Assembly: GCA_943329075.2 (NCBI GenBank)
Contig: CALQCM020000020.1
Coordinates: 1 to 64,000 of the forward strand
DNA length: 64,000 bases
Origin: Chitinophaga pinensis
GTDB taxonomy: Bacteria; Pseudomonadota; Gammaproteobacteria; Burkholderiales; SG8-41
Direction of reading: 5' to 3'
Made by a program: the position numbers and the translations under genes. Of the stretch, positions 8,353 through 18,295 are shown piece after piece; positions within the stretch are counted from its first letter, which is position 1; every line of letters starts with the position of its first letter. The notes beneath the pieces were generated by a model. It saw only the letters and a program-made list of their open reading frames with translations, was not told where the DNA came from and made no database searches.

Positions 8353-9063
8353 CTACTGGCGGGTCAATTTGATCGAGGCGGGCGGCAGACCGAGGGCAAT
8401 AAATGAATGGCCGAGAACCTGAAATGCCGCCAGGTCGACGAGCGTGGGCGGATAAATGGAATAAAGCCCCCCGCCCAGAAGCTGCAATACGAGGTTCGAG
8501 TTATAAACGCCCTTCTCGTTGCCTTCGAAATCGTCGAAGGCAAATACCGTCTCCGGTTTCAGCAGCCCCCGCAACAGCGGCAAGTCGTCGTTTTGCAAAC
8601 GACCGTCCAGAAATACCAGGTCGGCCTTGACTCCCTGCTGCACAAGCGTGGCAAACATCTCCGTGGACTTCGTCTTGCCGAAATAATTGACGTGGTCTTT
8701 CAGCGTGCCAAACCGGGCTTCGTTGGCGCTCATGTCGCAGGTATACAGCCGCGTCATCGCGTCGCCCGCGAGCCCCAATTGCGAGCCCGTCAACAAAGAC
8801 AGCCCCGAGCGCCCCAGGTAAGTGCCGACCTCGACGATCACCTGCGGACGACAACAGAAACCCAGCGCGAACAAGGTTGCCATCGACGCATAGGAAATCG
8901 ACCCGGTCTTGTGCGCCAGGAGCGATTCATTTTTTCGGGCAATCGACTCGATGGTAGCCAAAGCCGCGTCCATTTCATGGCGCAGCGGCTGAAGTTGCGA
9001 ATAGATATTTCGCCAGAAAATCGGCGAAACATCCTTGAAACCGAGATTTAGTTCGATGCGCAT
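8353..9063 (-). CDS. SAM-dependent methyltransferase, Methyltransf_24-like
   Basis: 236 residues. Motif I is VIVEVGTYLGRSGLSLL at about 76-92, followed by TRLYTCDMS (acidic ribose-binding turn) and ADLVFLDGRLQNDDLPLL, then VFAFDDFEGNEKG. This arrangement is typical of class I methyltransferases of the Methyltransf_24 / CmcI-like type. It lies 19 bp after the glycosyltransferase at 9083-9802 on the same strand, so the two are cotranscribed. Its acceptor is unknown; a sugar or glycolipid is the most reasonable guess given its partners. Confidence 0.75.
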   Translation of the reverse strand: MRIELNLGFKDVSPIFWRNIYSQLQPLRHEMDAALATIESIARKNESLLAHKTGSISYASMATLFALGFCCRPQVIVEVGTYLGRSGLSLLTGSQLGLAGDAMTRLYTCDMSANEARFGTLKDHVNYFGKTKSTEMFATLVQQGVKADLVFLDGRLQNDDLPLLRGLLKPETVFAFDDFEGNEKGVYNSNLVLQLLGGGLYSIYPPTLVDLAAFQVLGHSFIALGLPPASIKLTRQ

Positions 9064-9082
9064 AATGGATTTGGCAAGAAAA

Positions 9083-9802
9083 TTATTTGACTGCTTTCGA
9101 CCGCCCGGGGACCTTTAAGACGCCACCCGCCTCAAGCATCCACAATTTTCGCTGGTCGCCCTTGTAGTGCACAACATATTTATCACTGTAGTCTTCATCC
9201 ACGTGCCATGGCGAATAGTTATATAGGGCGCACGGATATCTGGCAATGCGCAGCGCGGATTTTTCGGCAACATGGCGGATCGCCAGTTGATCGCCAAACC
9301 AGCACTGCTCCGACTTCGGCAGGGTCAGCGAATATTCGTAAGCCTCTTCCCAGAATGGCCAGCCGCTCGCCCGCGCAAACATCACGCCGGTATTGAAGGG
9401 CATTTTCTCGCGGACCTCGGGCGACAGGCGCAGGGAACGGTCGCTTTCATCGCGATACGTGAGGCCGATATCGAATTCTTCCGCAAACAACGGCGCAAGA
9501 TCGCGTTGCACCACCACGTCGACATCGAGAAAAACCGTATTGCCGCGCGGAAAATCGCGCAGATGCAGCAACCGGTAACACATGAAACGATCATCGGTTT
9601 GCGGTTTGCGGATGACCTCGTCAACGCCGGGTATGGGCAAGGTTGCGGCATCCGTCATTTGAACCAGCCGCGCGTGCGGCATGGATTTCTTCAACGAAGC
9701 GACCATGATCTGCGGGATCGGCAATACCGGCCCCACGTACAAAAAGCCAATTTGCAACAACGCATTCGTCTCAAGTATCTCGCTGCGATCGTTTGTAGAC
9801 AC
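9083..9802 (-). CDS. Glycosyltransferase, GT8-like / nucleotide-diphospho-sugar fold
   Basis: 239 residues. The motif NTVFLDVDVVVQRDL at about 88-102 carries the DxD metal-binding signature of retaining GT-A enzymes. PFNTGVMFARAS and CWFGDQLAIRH further on match the substrate-binding pattern of GT8-like proteins. No membrane segment was seen. It is the promoter-proximal gene of the leftward set that ends with the methyltransferase at 6793. It probably adds one sugar that the following methyltransferases modify; donor and acceptor are unknown. Confidence 0.75.
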   Translation of the reverse strand: MSTNDRSEILETNALLQIGFLYVGPVLPIPQIMVASLKKSMPHARLVQMTDAATLPIPGVDEVIRKPQTDDRFMCYRLLHLRDFPRGNTVFLDVDVVVQRDLAPLFAEEFDIGLTYRDESDRSLRLSPEVREKMPFNTGVMFARASGWPFWEEAYEYSLTLPKSEQCWFGDQLAIRHVAEKSALRIARYPCALYNYSPWHVDEDYSDKYVVHYKGDQRKLWMLEAGGVLKVPGRSKAVK

Positions 9803-9918
9803 AAATTGCCTTCAATCCAGAAGCAAAATCGTTATTAAATCCGCAGCGAAATCTATTGGTGCCAAGGAGAACTGCTTGTCAAATATTAGCACGCGCTGAA
9901 CACACTCTTTGTCGCGAA

Positions 9919-12000
9919 CTAATGCTGAGCGCACCAGAACTGGTACATTTCCTCAAACGTCCGCGGACGTTGCACCTCGAAGGCGTTCCAATTTGAAAAA
10001 TCGGTCATATTCACGTCATCGGGATATGCGCGCAGGTAGGCCCCCATCGCCTCGGGCGCGAGGTTGGTAAATCCAAGCAGCGTCAAGCGGTTTTCCGCCA
10101 GCATCGCCGCAATTTGTGGCAGACGCATCTGGTGTTCCTGCACATGGAACATAAGGTCGCGGCACATGCTCATCGAATAAAAATCGAGCAATCCGCTGAG
10201 CGGTGCGAGTGCGGAATCGCGTCCCTGTTGCAATACGAACTGGCGGAACTCACGGATCGCCGCCGCGGTGGCCGGGATACCGGCAGTTTGAATCTCCGCG
10301 CGCGCCGCCGTAACGCTGGCGCGTGCCAGCTCGCTGTAAAGCGACAGCCTTAGCAAGGCACCCGGTTGCAACAATTGCACGAGCACGCGCAATCCCACCG
10401 CCGGGTCGCGCAGGTGGTGCAGCACGCCGTTGCAGTAGATCACCGAAAACCGTTCCGTAAGCGTACCGAGACCGAGAATGTCGCCTTGGCGAAACTCGAT
10501 GTTGGTCACGCCGAGATCAGCGGCCATGCGCCGCGCATACGCCAGACTGCTGCGGCTAAGATCCACCGCAAGCACCTGCACATCCGACAGTCCCGCTGCT
10601 AGTTCGATGGTTTCGTGCCCGGTGCCGCAACCCGCCACCAGAACTCTCGCGCCGGCGGCGAATGCAGCTACTGGCGCCGCCATCGGCGCCTCGCGGTCGA
10701 TCCAGTCGCGCAGCGAAACAGGGCGCGTTCGATCCATCGAAAACCAGCGTGGGTAGGGATGCTCCTCATACATTCCACCAACGGCCAGCGAAATGCCGTC
10801 GGTGATGGCGCCACCCGTCACGGTGCTTTCGCGCAGCGCGCGTTCGATCACCGGTTCTGTCACCGTACGCCGGATCAATGGCGCCAACACCGGCGAAACG
10901 GCAGCCGCGCCGGCATGAGCAACCATCGATGGCACGTCATGCAGCGGGCCATACATGCCGACAACGGCAAGCAGGCGTTCAGCCGGCGACGAGAGTGGAA
11001 TGCCGGCCTTGACCGCTTTGTCCAGTGCCGGCAGGAGTGCGGCCACCTGTTCCCGCTCGACCGCGCTCTCGGCATAAACAAATTCGTTGTTGAAACACTG
11101 CAGCGCCAATGCGGCGAGAAATTCCAGCGGCGCCTTCTCACGCGCCCCGGCGTCCGCCAACAACCCCGCGCGCATGCGCGTCAACATGGCTTCAAATGCC
11201 GGGTCGGCGATCAGCGTATCCCGCAGCAATTGCAAAAACAGCCCGTCGCCCATGATGACGGCTTGCGCATCGTGGTCGGGCCCGGTCGAGGGCGCGAGCA
11301 GCAAGCGAAACGCCGGCCTTACTTTCAAGGCGCGCAAAGCGACGCTTACATTTCGATTTTTATCGACGTCCTGCCGCAGAAAATAGCGCGCAATCTCGGC
11401 CTGCCAAAACTCCGGCAAGGCCTCCCACTGCAGGCGGCTGATCAGATTCAGCGCATTACCGCGCGGCAATTCGTTTTGCGGATCCCGGGAAAACGCGGCC
11501 TCGTAGGCGCGCAACGCGTCCTCCCAGCGATTGACCTCGTTCAGTGCTTCGCCGAGCTTGAAATAAATTTCCGCGACGTCGGGGGCGTATCGCAAAGCGG
11601 CGCGGTAGGCCGCAATCGCCGCGTCGACGCGGTGCTGCCTGTGACAGACGAGCGCGAGACGAAAATGGGCTTCGGCAAATTCCGGTGCGAGTTCGACGGC
11701 GTGGGCAAAACCCGACTCTGCATCCGGGTACCTCAGTCGTGAAAAAGCGATGTTGCCGCGTGTCAACCAGTACGGCGCAAGGTGCGGACGCAAACGCGTT
11801 GCCTGCAGAGAACAATCCCAGGCTTCGTCCAGCCGGCCGGTCTCATGGAGCACCACCGCAAGCATGTTCCAGCCGTCAGCGGTGCCGGCGTCCATTGCCA
11901 GAATTCTGCGGTAGACCGTTTCCGCCTGATCCAGATGGCCGGACCGGCACAGGCGCAGCGCTTCGTCGAGCATGCCGCCAATGTCAATGCTCCCCGTCAC
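9919..12000 (-). CDS. TPR-methyltransferase fusion protein
   Basis: 693 residues. Residues 1 to about 180 form TPR repeats (LDQAETVYRRILAMDAG; ALRAYEAAFSRDPQNE). A central helical region follows, and then a class I SAM methyltransferase: VLVAGCGTGHETIELA near residue 455, VLAVDLSRSSLAYARR, IEFRQGDIL and FSVIYCNGVLHHLRDP. The C-terminal region (residues 580-693) is extra and ends in FEEMYQFWCAQH. The layout matches TPR-methyltransferase proteins of surface or protein glycosylation loci, where the TPR part probably recognises the acceptor. It is 116 bp from the glycosyltransferase gene on the same strand and 46 bp after an aldo/keto reductase gene. Confidence 0.8.
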   Translation of the reverse strand: MTGSIDIGGMLDEALRLCRSGHLDQAETVYRRILAMDAGTADGWNMLAVVLHETGRLDEAWDCSLQATRLRPHLAPYWLTRGNIAFSRLRYPDAESGFAHAVELAPEFAEAHFRLALVCHRQHRVDAAIAAYRAALRYAPDVAEIYFKLGEALNEVNRWEDALRAYEAAFSRDPQNELPRGNALNLISRLQWEALPEFWQAEIARYFLRQDVDKNRNVSVALRALKVRPAFRLLLAPSTGPDHDAQAVIMGDGLFLQLLRDTLIADPAFEAMLTRMRAGLLADAGAREKAPLEFLAALALQCFNNEFVYAESAVEREQVAALLPALDKAVKAGIPLSSPAERLLAVVGMYGPLHDVPSMVAHAGAAAVSPVLAPLIRRTVTEPVIERALRESTVTGGAITDGISLAVGGMYEEHPYPRWFSMDRTRPVSLRDWIDREAPMAAPVAAFAAGARVLVAGCGTGHETIELAAGLSDVQVLAVDLSRSSLAYARRMAADLGVTNIEFRQGDILGLGTLTERFSVIYCNGVLHHLRDPAVGLRVLVQLLQPGALLRLSLYSELARASVTAARAEIQTAGIPATAAAIREFRQFVLQQGRDSALAPLSGLLDFYSMSMCRDLMFHVQEHQMRLPQIAAMLAENRLTLLGFTNLAPEAMGAYLRAYPDDVNMTDFSNWNAFEVQRPRTFEEMYQFWCAQH

Positions 12001-12046
12001 GACCCGGCCGTGCGGCTCAAATTGCCGCTGAAAAATGCGCGCGCAA

Positions 12047-13039
<993 letters not shown>

Positions 13040-13063
13040 GTCGATACTCCCTTGGTTATTTTT

Positions 13064-13089
13064 CCCCAATTCGCATCAGCGAATTGGGG
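13064..13089 (-). promoter_or_regulatory. Perfect 11-bp hairpin before the aldo/keto reductase
   Basis: CCCCAATTCGC (13064-13074) and GCGAATTGGGG (13079-13089) flank a 4-base loop. In the leftward transcript the hairpin ends about 13 bases before the ribosome binding site and is followed by A-rich, not U-rich, sequence. It is therefore not a standard terminator; an RNA-stability or processing role is possible. Confidence 0.5.
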
Positions 13090-13094
13090 CCGCT

Positions 13095-13130
13095 CTCACC
13101 CTCTCCCTCCGGGAGAGGGTCGGGGTGAGG
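13095..13130. repeat. Interspersed extragenic palindrome (CTCTCCC type)
   Basis: CTCACCCTCTCCCTCC reads into GGGAGAGGGTCGGGGTGAG, an imperfect palindrome of a type that is widely dispersed between genes in proteobacteria. It lies between the FAH-family gene and the aldo/keto reductase gene. Confidence 0.65.
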
Positions 13131-13172
13131 GATTGTGCGCGCCAACTTGCACGCCAAATGAAATCCGCCCGG

Positions 13173-13862
13173 TTATTTGACGTAGGTAACCATCAGATCG
13201 CCGACGCCGTCGACGTGGCCTTCAAGCTTGTCGCCGGCCTTGACCGGGCCGACACCCGCCGGCGTGCCCGAATAAATCAGGTCGCCGGGTTTCAGGGTGA
13301 TCAACCCCGACAGATACGCAATGGTTTCCGGCACGTTCCAGATCATTTCCGACAGATCGCCGGTCTGCGTGGTCTTGCCGTTGACCTTCAGCCAGATCGC
13401 GCCTTTGGCCGGATGTCCAACCTTGCTCACCGGCAGCAGCGCGGTGCACGGCGCCGAGTTGTCGAAGGCCTTGCCCATTTCCCACGGACGGCCCATTTTT
13501 TTGGCTTCGCCCTGCAGGTCGCGTCGCGTCATGTCGAGGCCAACACCGTAGCCCCAGACGTGCTCAAGGGCCTTCTCCACCGGAATGTTAGAGCCGCCTT
13601 TGCCCATGGCGACCACCAGTTCGATTTCGTGGTGCAGGTCTTTGGTCATTTGCGGGTAGGGAATCGCCGCGTCGTGCAGCACGATTGCGTCGGCCGGTTT
13701 CATGAAGAAAAACGGCGGTTCGCGGTCGGGGTCGTGTCCCATTTCGCGCGCGTGATCGGCGTAATTGCGACCGACGCAGTAAATGCGGTTGACCGGAAAC
13801 ACATCAGAACTGCCGACAACGGGCAGCGTCGTCACGGGTGCAAAATCGATCACGTATTTCAT
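13173..13862 (-). CDS. Fumarylacetoacetate hydrolase (FAH) family protein
   Basis: 229 residues, the length of the short FAHD1-like members. The family cleaves or decarboxylates acyl-pyruvates and related diketo acids with a divalent metal. Seen in the protein are YCVGRNYADHAREMG (about 28-42), PFFFMKPADAIV and the metal-binding LHHEIELVVAMGKGG, with GYGVGLDMTRRDLQ and YSGTPAGVGPV later, all standard for the family. The aldo/keto reductase lies downstream on the same strand across a repeat-bearing gap. A role in aromatic or keto-acid breakdown is likely; the exact substrate is not determined. Confidence 0.9.
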   Translation of the reverse strand: MKYVIDFAPVTTLPVVGSSDVFPVNRIYCVGRNYADHAREMGHDPDREPPFFFMKPADAIVLHDAAIPYPQMTKDLHHEIELVVAMGKGGSNIPVEKALEHVWGYGVGLDMTRRDLQGEAKKMGRPWEMGKAFDNSAPCTALLPVSKVGHPAKGAIWLKVNGKTTQTGDLSEMIWNVPETIAYLSGLITLKPGDLIYSGTPAGVGPVKAGDKLEGHVDGVGDLMVTYVK

Positions 13863-14124
13863 GCCATGCCTTTCTGGGTAAGTGTGCGACGGGCCGGTGC
13901 GGCGGCAAAATCGCCGTTGCCCGCCACGGTGACAGATTCGAGGTAATTGCGATGCCTCTCTTAGAGCGCACCGGATTATCCGCGACCCGTGCGCGCGGCG
14001 TCAAACCTGCACGAGAAATGCCGCCGGCAGGCATGCCCAATGGCCATGCGTCCGGATCCGCTGGCCAGCCGGTTCCCCCGCTCTTAAAATTCAGCTTCGA
14101 ACGAAACGTTTAAACTCCCACCGC

Positions 14125-16221
14125 ATGAAAATCCAAAAAGCCGTGACATTGCATCAGGCTGGTCGCCTGTTCGAGGCCAAAACGGCATACGAGACCTACC
14201 TGAAAAAAACACCCCGGGACTTTGACGCGTGGCATCTGCTGGGCGTATTGCATAACCAGATCGGCCAACCAATAGATGCCGCCGAATGCCTCGGCCGGGC
14301 CCTTGCGCTCAGGCCAGATGACTTGCAGGTGTGCAACGACCTTGGCTGCGCCCTCGCAATGATCAACCGCCCCGCCGATGCGATCCCGTATTTTGAGCGC
14401 GTGGTTGCCACCAGTCCGCAGGACATTTCCGCCCGCCGCAATCTGGGCACGGCCATGATTGCGGCCGGAAAAAACAAGGGGGCTATCGAACATTTTCAGA
14501 AGATCATTGAACTGCACCCGAGCGATGCGATGGCACACGGCAACCTTGGCGCCGCGCTGGCCGCTGAAAACCGTACAGAGGATGCACTCTTTCATCTGAA
14601 ACAGGCGGTTGCCATCAAACCGCACTTTCCGGAAGCGCATTACAACCTCGGAACATTATTCTCCAGACTGGGAAAACGTGTCGAGGCGATTCGTCACCTG
14701 GAAGTCGCGGTCGCGCAGAAGACCAGCTATGCCGAGGCACACCATAATCTCGGAAACGCCCTTGCAGCGACAGACCAGTGGGAATCGGCGGTGCGGCATT
14801 TCGAGAAAGCAATCGCCCTCAAACCCGACTCTGCGGAGAGATTCTTTTCGCTTGCCAACGCCCTTACGGAACAGGATAGATGCGAAGAGGCAATCGCGAA
14901 CTACCGCAAGGCATTGTCACTCGCAACAAATCATGCCGACGCATACAGTAATCTTCTGTTTCTTCATGGCTACCGCGCGTCGCTCCCTCCCGGGGAATTT
15001 CTGTCGCTGGCGCGCGGTTGGGAAACCGCCTGTGTGCAGGAGCCAAACAGAACCGCTGCGCGCAACAAAAAGTTCCAGCGCAAGCCCCTGGCAGGCCGCC
15101 GAATGAAGATCGGTTACGTTTCCGGTGATTTCCGCCAGCATGCCGTAAGCTATTTCGCGGAGCAGCTCTTTCGCAACCATGATAAATCGAAGGTCGAACT
15201 ATTCGCCTATTCGAACTCCGCCAAGGACGACGCAGTCACCGCACGTCTACAGGCACTGGTGGAGCATTGGGTGCCGATCAATGACGCCTCGGACGCGGAG
15301 GTTCTCGCGCACATGGCAACCGATCAAATCGACATTTTGATCGATCTCTCCGGGCACACGTCCAACAATCGCCTGCACGTTGTGGCGCAGCGGGCCGCAC
15401 CCGTCCAATGCCACTACATCGGTTTCTTTGCCAGCACGGGACTGACCGAAATGGACTACTGGATTGGCGACGAAATTCTCACCCCCGCCGAAACAGCGGA
15501 TCATTTCAGCGAACAGCTTTGGCGCCTGCCTCGGCCATGGGTAAGTTACGAGGGAAAAACAGATGCGCCGCGCCCGGAAAGACAGCAAACCGACAAAGGC
15601 GAAATCTGGCTCGGCAGCTTCAACAATCTGCGCAAACTGTCGCCGGCGACGCTGGACGTCTGGGCGGCATTGCTGCTTGCGCTGCCCGAAGGACGGCTGC
15701 TGCTGAAAACCAAACAGTTCGCCGATGCGGCAAATCAGCGGCGGATACTCGACTTTATGGCGGAGCGCAGCATTCCGGCCGGGCGCATCAAGCTTGAGGA
15801 TGGGCAAACCACACCGGACTGGCATAGCCATATGGCCAGTTATAACCGGCTGGATATCGCACTTGATCCGGTCGGCGGCGTCGGCGGCGGCACTACCACC
15901 TGCGATGCGTTGTGGATGGCGGTGCCTGTGATCACTTTGATGGGTGACCGCATGGCGTCCCGCATGACGGCATCCATGCTTCAAGCGATCGGTCACCCCG
16001 AATGGATTGCACGCTCGAACGCGGATTACATCGACACGATAGTCGCGCTTGCACGCAACCCGGCCCTTCGTCAGGATCTGCGCGGTGGCCTGCGAAGCCA
16101 AATGTCCCGAAGCACTTTGTGCGACCCGCTTGATTTGGCCAGGTCGCTGGAAGACGCCTACCTCCAAATGTTCGAACAGTGGATGGGCGCGGCAAAAAAT
16201 AAAACAGCAGCAATCGCGTAG
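14125..16221 (+). CDS. TPR protein with GT41 (OGT/SPINDLY-like) glycosyltransferase
   Basis: 698 residues. Seven or more TPR repeats cover residues 1-290 (for example AIRHLEVAVAQKTSYAEAHH). The GT41 catalytic half starts at about 325 with MKIGYVSGDFRQHAVSYF, where the histidine matches the N-terminal catalytic-region histidine of O-GlcNAc transferases. IDILIDLSGHTSNNRL, FNNLRKLSPATLDVW and GGGTTTCDALWMAVP (about 585-600) follow; the last is the nucleotide-sugar-binding stretch. The product probably glycosylates Ser/Thr of proteins or another acceptor in the cytoplasm. A second GT41 protein is at 37719-40157. It is the first gene of a rightward run with the CmcI-like and radical SAM genes. Confidence 0.88.
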   Translation: MKIQKAVTLHQAGRLFEAKTAYETYLKKTPRDFDAWHLLGVLHNQIGQPIDAAECLGRALALRPDDLQVCNDLGCALAMINRPADAIPYFERVVATSPQDISARRNLGTAMIAAGKNKGAIEHFQKIIELHPSDAMAHGNLGAALAAENRTEDALFHLKQAVAIKPHFPEAHYNLGTLFSRLGKRVEAIRHLEVAVAQKTSYAEAHHNLGNALAATDQWESAVRHFEKAIALKPDSAERFFSLANALTEQDRCEEAIANYRKALSLATNHADAYSNLLFLHGYRASLPPGEFLSLARGWETACVQEPNRTAARNKKFQRKPLAGRRMKIGYVSGDFRQHAVSYFAEQLFRNHDKSKVELFAYSNSAKDDAVTARLQALVEHWVPINDASDAEVLAHMATDQIDILIDLSGHTSNNRLHVVAQRAAPVQCHYIGFFASTGLTEMDYWIGDEILTPAETADHFSEQLWRLPRPWVSYEGKTDAPRPERQQTDKGEIWLGSFNNLRKLSPATLDVWAALLLALPEGRLLLKTKQFADAANQRRILDFMAERSIPAGRIKLEDGQTTPDWHSHMASYNRLDIALDPVGGVGGGTTTCDALWMAVPVITLMGDRMASRMTASMLQAIGHPEWIARSNADYIDTIVALARNPALRQDLRGGLRSQMSRSTLCDPLDLARSLEDAYLQMFEQWMGAAKNKTAAIA

Positions 16222-16231
16222 AATATGCGCC

Positions 16232-17002
16232 ATGCGAAAGATACCCCCGACAACATCATCGAACTGGCGCACGCCTCCGGAAGCGCGCCCCGATCTGAAT
16301 TTTGTCGTCGGCGATATGCAGCGTTCATTTCTTAGGATCGCAGATAATCTGCGCTGGTACGAACAATCATGGCTTGGCGTGCCGATCTGGCAACTTGCCG
16401 ATGACCTAGTGGCATTGCAACGGATTGTTTTCGATTTAAATCCGAAGTGGGTCATAGAAACCGGCACCAAATTCGGGGGATCCGCTATTTTTTTTGCATC
16501 GATACTCGCGATGATGGGCCGCACCCCGGGCGACGGCGGGATTATTACGGTGGACATACACGAGACGAAGGAAGCGCGGGAAATTCTGCGGGAACATCCA
16601 CACCGACTGGCGCCGTTTGTGCGCCAGCGGCTGGTTGGTGACGCAAAATCACCCGACGTACTGGCTTCCATTCAAGCCACTCTCGCGACAGATCCCGGGC
16701 CTGCCTTGGTATTTCTGGATGACTGGCACGATGGCGAACATGTCTATGCCGAAATACAGGCCTATTCAAAACTTTTGGCGCCCGGCGACCTGCTGATCGT
16801 TGCGGATACGACCTTCGAAGATCTGGCAGACACACCCATCGTGCCAACCAGCGCAAAATACCCCAACCCAAAAAATTCCAATCCACGCTCCGCACTCAAG
16901 CGCTTTCTCGATGGTCGCGGGGATTTCCAGGTGGTTCGGGAATATACCGCGACCGGTATCAGCAATTTCCCCGACAGCGTGCTGCAGAAAACAGGGATTT
17001 AG
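16232..17002 (+). CDS. CmcI / rhamnosyl O-methyltransferase family protein
   Basis: 256 residues from the ATG at 16232, 10 bases after the GT41 stop. The SAM-binding motif is WVIETGTKFGGSAIFFAS (about 71-88). It is followed by IITVDIHETKEAR and by LVFLDDWHDGEHVYAEI, whose acidic and histidine residues match the metal-binding set of the cephalosporin hydroxylase (CmcI) family. Most bacterial members are believed to be sugar O-methyltransferases, and the glycan context favours that here over beta-lactam chemistry. It is probably translated from the same message as the GT41 gene. Confidence 0.85.
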   Translation: MRKIPPTTSSNWRTPPEARPDLNFVVGDMQRSFLRIADNLRWYEQSWLGVPIWQLADDLVALQRIVFDLNPKWVIETGTKFGGSAIFFASILAMMGRTPGDGGIITVDIHETKEAREILREHPHRLAPFVRQRLVGDAKSPDVLASIQATLATDPGPALVFLDDWHDGEHVYAEIQAYSKLLAPGDLLIVADTTFEDLADTPIVPTSAKYPNPKNSNPRSALKRFLDGRGDFQVVREYTATGISNFPDSVLQKTGI

Positions 17003-17064
17003 CGCCCGTTTTACCGCTTGGTTGGAAATCGAATGCTTGTTCCTCCTGACACTGGACTAACGCC

Positions 17065-18165
17065 ATGAGCAATCCGACACCGCTACTAGTGCCCTTTCAG
17101 AAATTGATTGATTTCCCGTTCTACCCGCGGATACCGGTCATTTCGCTGGAACTAACAAGCCACTGCAACCTCAAGTGCCCTTACTGCGCAAACCCTACGC
17201 TGACGCGGCCCAAGACGTATATCGAGTGGGCGCTGTTCGAGAAAATAGTTGATGAATGCGCCGAACACAAACTCAACCTCGGCTGGCTGCACGGAGTCGG
17301 CGAACCCCTCCTTTGGAAGCGTCTCGAAGAAGCCGTTGCCCTGATAAAGCGAAAAAATGCGGGCGCCGGATCGTTCGCAACCAATGGTACGCTGCTTCGT
17401 CGCGACCGCGTTCAGCGGCTCGTCGATGCCGGTCTCGACAGCATTTACGTATCAATAGACACGCTTGATCCTGAAATATACAAGAACACACGCGGCGGCA
17501 AACTTGAAAAGGTCATCCGCAACATTCAGGAAATGATCGCGATCGTGCCCAAGACGTTCCGCATCAAGGTGGCGCTGATGGATCACAAAGACCATCGCAT
17601 TACCGAAGAAACCATCACGCAGTTCCACCAGGTCTTTGGTCACCACGAAAACCTCAGCACAAATCTGGTGGAAAACGTGTTGTTCCCCAGTGCGCCGGGT
17701 GACTATCGCGTGAACAGCGGCCAGAAGCTGGCGAACTGTTTTGCACCGGCCAATTACTTGTTTGTGGCGCTCGACGGCAGGGCTTCCATCTGCTGCCAAG
17801 ACCAAGACGTACTTCATTCGCTTGGCAATGTCGGCGAACGTTCCATACGTGAGGTATGGTTTGATCCGGCCAACCAAACGACATTCCGCAATGTCGCGCT
17901 CGGCGTCGATGCATGTCCCGATACCTGCACCAAGAAATGTGTGCTGGCGATGCCGCGCCAAGATATCGAGACAGTACGGCTCGGTGTTGGCGTGCCGTTT
18001 CAGGAGGCCGCCCGGTTCGGCGATATTTTGCTGATGAACAACCAGCTTGAAATGGCGCTTCCGATCGTGCACGACCTCGTCCTGCGCGATCCGGAAAACG
18101 TTCCCATCCGCAAAGTGCTGGAGGACATTCGTCGGCATATGCAACCAAAAATTCTGCCGCACTGA
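17065..18165 (+). CDS. Radical SAM protein with SPASM-like C-terminus
   Basis: 366 residues. The radical-SAM 4Fe-4S motif is C34-x3-C38-x2-C41 in SHCNLKCPYCANP. GGKLEKVIRNIQEMI and SIDTLDPEIYKNTRGG mark the TIM-barrel core. The C-terminal region holds further cysteines: NCFAPANYLFVALDGR, ASICCQDQD, and DACPDTCTKKC. These would bind auxiliary clusters, as in SPASM/twitch enzymes. Such enzymes modify peptides or sugars (epimerisation, oxidation, crosslinks). No precursor peptide gene was seen nearby, so a sugar or glycan substrate is at least as likely. It lies 62 bp after the CmcI-like gene, same strand. Confidence 0.85.
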   Translation: MSNPTPLLVPFQKLIDFPFYPRIPVISLELTSHCNLKCPYCANPTLTRPKTYIEWALFEKIVDECAEHKLNLGWLHGVGEPLLWKRLEEAVALIKRKNAGAGSFATNGTLLRRDRVQRLVDAGLDSIYVSIDTLDPEIYKNTRGGKLEKVIRNIQEMIAIVPKTFRIKVALMDHKDHRITEETITQFHQVFGHHENLSTNLVENVLFPSAPGDYRVNSGQKLANCFAPANYLFVALDGRASICCQDQDVLHSLGNVGERSIREVWFDPANQTTFRNVALGVDACPDTCTKKCVLAMPRQDIETVRLGVGVPFQEAARFGDILLMNNQLEMALPIVHDLVLRDPENVPIRKVLEDIRRHMQPKILPH

Positions 18166-18295
18166 TGAAAACGGCACGGCCGCTTCTTCCACGTAACGCA
18201 TTTTCGGCGGCAACGCTTCGGCGCCCGGGTTTCCGCGCCCCGTCGCATGGGCCGTTTCCGGCCCGTCTAAACGCACACAATATGGAATATTCATC

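Noticed and set aside
15247..16671. Open frame of 474 codons on the minus strand, opposite the GT41 and CmcI-like genes
   Set aside because: Spans two supported genes on the other strand and resembles no protein.
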